The translations under genes were made by a program, and so were the position numbers. DNA of 48,293 nt, from positions 1 to 48,293 of the forward strand of contig CAJVPJ010000078.1 of the NCBI GenBank assembly GCA_910592205.1, in the 5' to 3' direction. This document shows positions 41,958-48,293 of the stretch, piece by piece. Position 1 is the stretch's first letter; every line of letters starts with the position of its first letter. The stretch is from Paraglomus occultum. Lineage: Eukaryota > Glomeromycota > Glomeromycetes > Paraglomerales > Paraglomeraceae. The notes beneath the pieces are model-generated. The model did not search any database and had not been told where the DNA came from. It saw only the letters and a list, made by a program, of their open reading frames with translations.

Positions 41958-44900
41958 ATGACAAAACCAAAATCAAGGACATCATACCGATACGCAGACG
42001 CAAGGAGAAGCCGCAAGGGAGTTGGTAGTCGCAAGAAGACAAGGAGAGGTCGTAATGCTTCTCGGAACTCAAAACACATCCCTATATCGGATGTCGATGG
42101 TGCCTCCGCTCCTCTCGATCCTTCTTTACTTTATGACGATGTTGTTCCTCGAGAGGAAAGATCGTACACGGACATTTATACTGATCTTGACGTCGAAGAG
42201 TCACTAGACATAGTGGCACCTAGAGTGGGAAGGCTTACCCCTCCACCAGAGCTCGCTGATCCACAACTACCAACACCAAGTCAACCTCTACTGACGCAGA
42301 GTGAGCTTACGAGACAGTCTGCGCCACGATCGCCCTCTCCCTCACCGCGATCGCGCACTCCTTCGCCTCCACCGGATACTAATATAGCAAGTCCGACGCC
42401 TACGCCTACACCGAGAAGGATAACACCAATATTTGTTGCCCCTCCTAATCGATCTCCTACCGCTCAGGCAGCTGTGGAAGAGATTATAGACCTGCCGCCG
42501 CCACCGTCTCCACCTCCACCTCCAGCGCCAAAAACTAATGTTGAAAGAGCCGAAGAGATTAAGAGAAAGATACTAGAACGGATACCTAAAGCGACGTTTA
42601 GAAGTATTGAACAAGACGTTGATGAAAGGCCATTCATTCGACCCGAGGGTCATTATGTTAAACATGAGGGTATGTAAAAACGGATTGTTACAGACTTAAT
42701 AATGAAAAGGCATGAAAAATAATATATTTTTTTGGTTTGTTTACATTTTTAGAGCCAACAGAGATGGATCTTGCAGCGAGAGTTGAATATGATATGGATG
42801 AGCAGGGTAAGATGTTTTTAACTTTTTCTATGTTGGCACTATTTGGTCTATACATAACATTATTGCTTCTATTAGACGATTACTGGTTACAAGAAATAAA
42901 TGAAGCTAGAAAAGCAATGGATCTCGGAGAAGTTACTCACAACACTTTTGAGGCCTATATCGACCGGTTAGAAAAAGAGTGGTTTGAGGCAGTAAGTGTG
43001 TAATGATACGCGATATGTCGTTTTGCCAATTAAAGTCGTATTTATTTGTATTTCGACGCACAAACATTGTTATGTTTTTAACATTAGACAAAGAATGCAC
43101 CAAAGTCACCCGCTAAATCATTATTAGCAGAAGAGAGTGTATGTTCAATTTGTGAAGAAAGCGATGCTGAAAATAGTAATGCCATTGTGTTCTGCGATGG
43201 ATGTAATTTAGCTGTGCACCAAGGTAAATTCATAACATCTATTTACTATTAATATTATGTATTTACAATATTAATCGTTATCATTTAGATTGTTATGGAA
43301 TACCATATATACCAGAAGGTCAATGGTTATGTCGAAAGTGCATGGTATCTCCTGAAAGTCCGGTGGTAAGCGATGACTAGAAATATTCATCCGATGGTAT
43401 TTATCAATGCATTTCTCATCCTTCGTTATGCTTTTGTAGTCATGTGTATTCTGTCCAAACGAAGGCGGCGCCTTTAAACAGACCACATCTAATCAATGGG
43501 CACATTTACTTTGCGCTTTGTATATACCCGAAGTCTTAGTCACAAACACTGTATATATGGAACCAATCGATAACGTACATGCTGTGCCAAAAGCGCGCTG
43601 GCTACTAGTAAGTAAAGATTTTCTTTAATAATGAAAAAGAATCAAGTGATGATAATGTTAACACTCCCTTCTTTCTTTTTATCGGTTTTTCATGACTTTA
43701 ATCCGGCACCTTACGTTTAGACATGCTACATATGTAAGATAAAGATGGGCGCTTGCATCCAGTGTGAAGATCCGAAATGTTTTGCAGCGTTTCATGTTAC
43801 ATGCGGACGCAAAGCCAAATTCTATATTAAGCATAAGTCACCCTACAATGAACCGGATCAACTTGGCAGACACTGGGCGTTCTGTCATAAACATGGTCCT
43901 GTAAGTACCCAACATTTGTCGCATTTGCAACGTTTTATGATTTGAATTCTGTTTCAGTAAGTAATAATGTGACTATGTAAACAGGCTGAGTATAGAACAG
44001 AAAATAAAGTCGAAGAACATCTTGAAGCAGTGATTAAATCTTTCGCCGAACTTCGTGGTCGTAAATCTCGTAAGCCAGTCGAAGATGATGAGTATATACC
44101 TGGAAACCATTATTTCGCCTCTTCAGATGATGACAGTGACGCCACATATGAACCCGAAGCCAGTGACAGTGGATATGATAATCGGAATTCATCCGAATCT
44201 GACGCAGAAGGTGGAAGCGGAGGGGAAGAAAAAACTTCTACACGCCGCGCTAATATGTCTACCAAGAATAATAATCCCGAGCAGTTGGTATTTGTTGATG
44301 AGAGTCTTGATCCTAAGGCAGCAAGAGCGTATAATTGGTCGTATTCGACTACAACTTACGAAGTGCCAGCGAATATACAGGCGTTACTGGTGACTTTATT
44401 GAATAAACAAAAAGGTTCGTTGAAGAAGGTGAAAGAGCTTGCGAGGGATATAAGCGCTTATTGGTCTTTGAAGAGACGTAGTCGACGTGGAGCTCCTCTT
44501 CTTAAGAGATTACATTTAGAGGTAATGAACAACGAAGGGGTTCTATTCGATTACGCTTTAGTTCGATTATAAGCGTTATTAACACGTAATTACTCTTATT
44601 TAGCCATGGACGGCATCTGCGTCCGCACTCAAACAGTCAGAAGCAGAAAGAGCAAAGAAATACCAAGTGCGTATTACCTGTCACTGTTGTTTGCATTATC
44701 GTACATGATTAACAAATTTCTTTGGTAGTCAATGCGCTATCTCCGTACTGATCTAGAAAAAGTGAGGTTATTAGCTGATTTGGTAGCAAGGCGAGAGAAA
44801 TTCAAACTGCGTCGAATAAAGGTCGTGAGAGACTATTTGGAAATATCATTCTTCCCATTATATCACTTACAACGAGAAGCACTATCAAAGATAGAGGCGT

Positions 44901-46514
44901 AAGTGATGTTTATAGAACGTATTGGGTTCGACAGGGTTAGTACGTGTTCACTTACTCATTTCCCATTTTCATGTAGATACGATGATGATGGATTTTTCGC
45001 AAGACCAGTAACATTGGAAGAGGCACCTGACTATTTTGATATTATTAAGCATCCCATGGACTTTGGAACAATGAGACAAAAAATAGACGGTCATATATAC
45101 AACAATATGGAGGAATTTAAGGTAAAAAGTTGTATATAGTCAATCTAATATTATTCTACAGACGCAAAATTTTAATTATGTCTACTGCAAACTTTGACCT
45201 TTTAGCAAGATATAAACTTGATATTTGAAAATGCTATGACATATAATGCAGCCAATACTAAATACTATCGATCGGCCCGAAGTATACGTATAAAAGCAAA
45301 GGACATTTTAGATAAAGCAGAATCCGATTATGCCAGCCTACAATTCATTCCGAATACACAAATATTGAAATACAGCATAAGGCCTGAAATAGCAAGTGAT
45401 GTTCTCGGTCCGCTACGTCCGCCGTCGCCCGAACCAGGACTAATTGAAAAACAATCCGAGCCTATTGAGCCACCAAAACCTAAACGACGTCGAGTTAACG
45501 CATCCGCGTCGCATATACATCCAGCGGTATCTCCTCGTACTACAAGATCACAATCACGCCTAGCTGCGGAGCAAGCGGAAATAGCATCAGCACAGGCCGC
45601 TGGCAATGAAGAGAAACGTCTGCCTAAAGGTTGGGTTTATCTCTCCGAGGAAGAGTCTAGTGACAAGGAGGCAGAGGCAGTATCATCTGCTTCATTAGAT
45701 GGTGTTAGCGATATGGATATCGTTGTTTCGGGTAAGCGATTGATACTGAGTTCTTCGAATTCTCTCAATGAACGATCTTCCTGTTGTCTCCTCAACTGAT
45801 CTTGGTAATATCTGTAACTTGAAATAAATAAGATACGAAACATCAGGCCATCGATATGAAAGTGAACTCAGATGCTACGGATGCTATTGTAGAAAACGTT
45901 AATGATTCAAGCGAGAGATATCCAGTTGGAACGCTTGTATGGGCAAAGATGACTGGGTTTCCTTGGTACCCAGCTGAGGTAAAATTGGTGAAATGAGAGG
46001 TGAGGCATTTGATTTGAATAAGGTATGCTGACATTTGGATCCATTGTTTATCCATATACTTCATCCGTAGGTTGTTGATCCTGACAGCATAGAAATAACA
46101 CCGGAGATCCTTGCTGATAGGACATCACGGGATGAGTATCTAGTTAACTTTTTCGACGAGAAGAAAGGAAGAAAAGGACGTCCACGATCATGGTAGGTGA
46201 AGCATGTATCTGTGCTTACGTGCTTCCATTTTTCCCACCAACGAACTATTGTGCATATGTGTTGGACGTGTCTGACTTTATTATTTTTTGTTTGCAACAG
46301 GAAATGGATGCCTCCTTCAAAACTGACTCTTCTTAGTGTTGATACCGAGGCAGATTTAGCCAAGTTACGTGACAAAAATATGTCTCCGGCAATGAAAAAG
46401 GATATTCCCCTTGCATATGCTGCAGCATGTGCTGCTGGTAACGTCACTCCTGTCGCGCTGGAGACTTATAATGCTTCTCCAAAGCTATCCGGTCGCACTC
46501 TATCTCGTCGATAG
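41958..46514 (+). CDS. BRPF/NTO1-type chromatin reader (PHD-ePHD-bromodomain-PWWP), 1121 aa
   Basis: Scaffold expected to direct a MYST histone acetyltransferase to chromatin (NuA3 in yeast, MOZ/MORF in animals). Fifteen exons: 41958-42669, 42753-42806, 42876-42991, 43088-43223, 43289-43365, 43440-43607, 43721-43900, 43985-44521, 44604-44666, 44729-44898, 44977-45121, 45206-45731, 45833-45978, 46071-46192, 46301-46514 (3366 bases, all phases close). Basic then Pro-rich N-terminus; Epl1-like segment [18 protein letters not shown]1 [20 protein letters not shown] (from about 313); zinc knuckle [14 protein letters not shown]; extended PHD2 [14 protein letters not shown]; bromodomain (about 725-825) with [18 protein letters not shown] and [15 protein letters not shown]-terminal PWWP domain [20 protein letters not shown] (from about 990). 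The PWWP domain makes it more like animal BRPF1 than yeast Nto1. The acceptor of exon 13 (45833) was chosen over 45847 because only it keeps frame. Confidence 0.93.
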
Positions 46515-47259
46515 CGTTTATTGTTTGTTTGTTTGCTTGTTTTGCTATTACGTTGTGTTAATCCATCCTATTGTATGTTCTGTATGTTTTGTATTTTCAC
46601 CATTAATACTTGTCGAACATTTGGCGATAATGTGAAATAGATTTGAAGGAACTCTTCTTTTTCCGTTATGCGATTTGATTCTTGCCAGAGGATAAAAAAA
46701 TATAAGAATGCAAAGAGAAATTGTTTCTTACTCGCAATAATTTATGAGTGTCTTGAATGAATATTTTGGATTATTGCTTGGTAGTGATTGATAAAATAAA
46801 ATTTTAATTTAAGCATGCTGATAATGAGGTCATTATCAATACGCAGTTGAACTTTAAGATTTTATGATTTTCTTGTTTTGCGAGCATTCCTATTTTTGCT
46901 ACTTCCTGTATACACACATTAACAACAATATGTTCATTATTGTGTTTTTGTAGCATTTCGATTGAAAACAGTTTGTTACCGAGTGATCGTGGGTAGATTA
47001 GATTATGCTGTTTACCACAATAAAGGAAACCCAATTTCCAGGATAACTTGCCGTAAAAAACTGTGGTATATCATGTTTCATTGATAATCATCATCGTTTG
47101 AGAATCGGAAATGCGCGTCAAACAATGGTCGGTTCTATTGAGGGGCTACGGTCCCGGGGGGAAATGTTAGCGATAGAATTTTCTCGTCTTTTTGTACCAA
47201 TAAAATTACACGACAACAAACGCGTTTGTTACCTTATTCAGAAGTGTCGCGCACATATA
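46515..47259. other. Intergenic, no supported gene
   Basis: 3' side of the NTO1-like gene, with an AATAAA at about 46794. Remaining frames are short and unlike any family. Confidence 0.4.
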
Positions 47260-47283
47260 CAGTAGCGGTCATAAGTATCCGAC
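47260..47283 (+). mobile_element. Tc1/mariner-like terminal repeat end
   Basis: CAGTAGCGGTCATAAGTATC follows a TA at 47258-47259. CAGT starts and a GTCATAAGTAT-like word are common at Tc1-type ends. No opposite end is seen in the window; sequence to the right soon meets another transposon end, so this is probably truncated. Confidence 0.4.
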
Positions 47284-47405
47284 CGACTCTAATTCGGGAC
47301 ACGAATGTGCAATCGGTTTAAAATATAATAATATGTATAATAATAATAAAGCCTGATCATAATCATCTGTAAATTTTCATTACCAAACATCAAATGTTTT
47401 ACGCT

Positions 47406-47424
47406 CACTGGACAAAAGTTGTCC
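47406..47424 (-). mobile_element. Probable outer end of the Tigger-like element
   Basis: CACTGGACAAAAGTTGTCC contains the inverted pair GGACAA/TTGTCC and looks like a transposon end. It lies beyond the 529-base insertion, on the side where the 3' end of the interrupted transposase element should be. Pairing it with that element is inference. Confidence 0.35.
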
Positions 47425-47456
47425 CCCCAAATTTTCAAAATCGTACTAAATAAATA

Positions 47457-47985
47457 CCGTATTTCTCGGACTAAAGTACCAGTGGTATTTTACAAAACCT
47501 CGTTGTACCATGGGGTACTATACACGGGGGGGGGGGGTACTTTGATCGGATAGTGGTATTATACTAGGGGGGTATTATGATAGGAAGTATGTAAATCGCT
47601 ATTTTAATTTTATTGGCTGTAACATACTTAAAATTTTGCATCTACGAACACGAATAAAACTTGCAACATATTGCTTGCTTTAATATGACGATTCGAAAGG
47701 AGGATGGGAACGGAGGATGAGTTGATAGTTGATAGTGAGAGATTGGATGACATTAGCGTTGATCAAACGGACAAGGAGAGTGATATTTTCGTAGATATTG
47801 AAGGTGATTATTATGAAGAAACGGATGGTTTTAGGAATATATGGTAATATAATAATAAAAACGCTGTACCATGGTACTTTATAAGTATTTTGTGTAACAA
47901 ACCGATCATAGTACCACGGTCTTTTACATTCCATGAGCTTCAAAATGGTGGGTGCAAGGGGGGTACTTTAGTCCGAGAAATACGG
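47457..47985. mobile_element. 529-base TA-flanked transposon with perfect 24-base terminal repeats
   Basis: The first 24 bases (47457-47480, starting CCGTATTTCTCGGACTAAAG) are the exact reverse complement of the last 24 (47962-47985). TA flanks both sides (47455-47456 and 47986-47987), the target-site mark of the Tc1/mariner/pogo superfamily. Inside, a plus-strand frame from ATG 47704 encodes 49 acidic residues (DDISVDQTDKESDIFVDIEG) that resemble a Tigger-type transposase C-terminus. The element therefore looks like an internal deletion derivative. It carries a run of about 12 G bases. Perfect ends imply recent movement. Confidence 0.85.
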
Positions 47986-47987
47986 TA

Positions 47988-48285
47988 ACTGTTTCTTATT
48001 ATTGATGTGGTGCATTAGCACTTGTTTTCGTAAAGAGCGTACCGTTGATACAGTACTTGCATCGCAATTAAAACCTGCGGGTGGATGAACGAGAAAATTG
48101 AACACATTATCCAAGCTTTCTAACGCGTCCTTTATGGAAACAGTCTCTATCTCTTCCTCGCCATCACTCTCTGTATCTTTAGACATCGATTGAACAGAAC
48201 TGACAATTTCTTCGTCCGGCAAGCTCTCCCTGAGAAGGTTTGGGCTTACTAGAGAGTTTAACACAAACATCCTTTTTTTGTGCAA
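47988..48285 (-). pseudogene. Tigger/CENP-B-like transposase C-terminal fragment, interrupted
   Basis: The minus-strand frame reads SLPDEEIVSSVQSMSKDTES, an acidic stretch, VSIKDALESLDNVFNFLV and RSLRKQVLMHHINNKKQ, which resembles the C-terminal tail of Tigger-type transposases. It then runs straight into the terminal repeat of the 529-base element, which supplies LPYFSD and a stop at 47968-47970. Upstream, an in-frame TGA (48289-48291) precedes the first start-like codon. The rest lies outside the window or is lost. Confidence 0.5.
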
Positions 48286-48293
48286 AGGTCAAA

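Noticed and set aside
45847-45978. NTO1 exon 13 beginning at 45847 after cag
   Set aside because: It shifts the frame and hits a stop; the acceptor at 45832/45833 joins in frame to the PWWP domain.

Overview
The window reads as a fungal nuclear chromosome segment. It is AT-rich, its genes carry many short introns (mostly 60-100 bases, donors such as gtaagt or gtatgt, acceptors tag/cag), and it holds a Yrb30-type RanGTP-binding protein, a family I know only from fungi. The large TE-littered spaces, and the mix of fungal genes with genes that look animal-like (KAT14-like GNAT, BRPF-type reader with PWWP, PDK1 with a PH domain), suggest an early-diverging lineage, perhaps Mucoromycota/Glomeromycotina. 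That placement is inference.

Seven protein genes can be rebuilt exon by exon from the sequence, and every splice phase closes. (1) 1665-3234, minus: MDR quinone oxidoreductase, 8 exons, 320 aa. (2) 3778-5936, plus, divergent from (1): KAT14-like acetyltransferase, 4 exons, 638 aa. (3) 8667-12517, plus: PMC1-type Ca2+-ATPase, 2 exons, 1252 aa. (4) 21887-24964, plus: PDK1 kinase, 11 exons, 511 aa. (5) 26535-28913, plus: Yrb30-like protein, 5 exons, 638 aa. (6) 30383-32053, plus: STI1/Hop co-chaperone, 7 exons, 337 aa. Convergent with it is (7) 32453-37284, minus: mitochondrial isoleucyl-tRNA synthetase, 24 exons, 993 aa. An eighth gene, 41958-46514, plus, is a BRPF/NTO1 chromatin reader with 15 exons and 1121 aa.

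Between the genes lie long spaces. 12518-21886 is a graveyard of decayed mobile or unknown coding sequence: an old transposon-type gene at 14987-16096, three unidentified broken coding stretches at 16314-18046, an inverted repeat at 18112-18196, a minus-strand relic at 19640-20340, and a pogo/Tigger-like terminal repeat at 20407. 37285-41957 carries a tRNA-like cloverleaf with a 70-base insertion and a foldback. The right edge (47260 onward) is nested transposons, including a 529-base element with perfect 24-base terminal repeats inserted in what looks like the 3' end of a Tigger-like transposase.

The genes do not form a pathway. They are ordinary housekeeping functions: signalling (PDK1), calcium pumping, Ran transport, Hsp70/Hsp90 bridging, mitochondrial translation and chromatin acetylation. 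I found no convincing new multi-gene system. The most interesting points are a short STI1 that lacks its first TPR/DP half and has a heat-shock element just upstream, microexons of 15 and 18 bases (one encoding the PDK1 catalytic loop), two stop-free introns divisible by three, the tRNA-like element, and the nested transposon.
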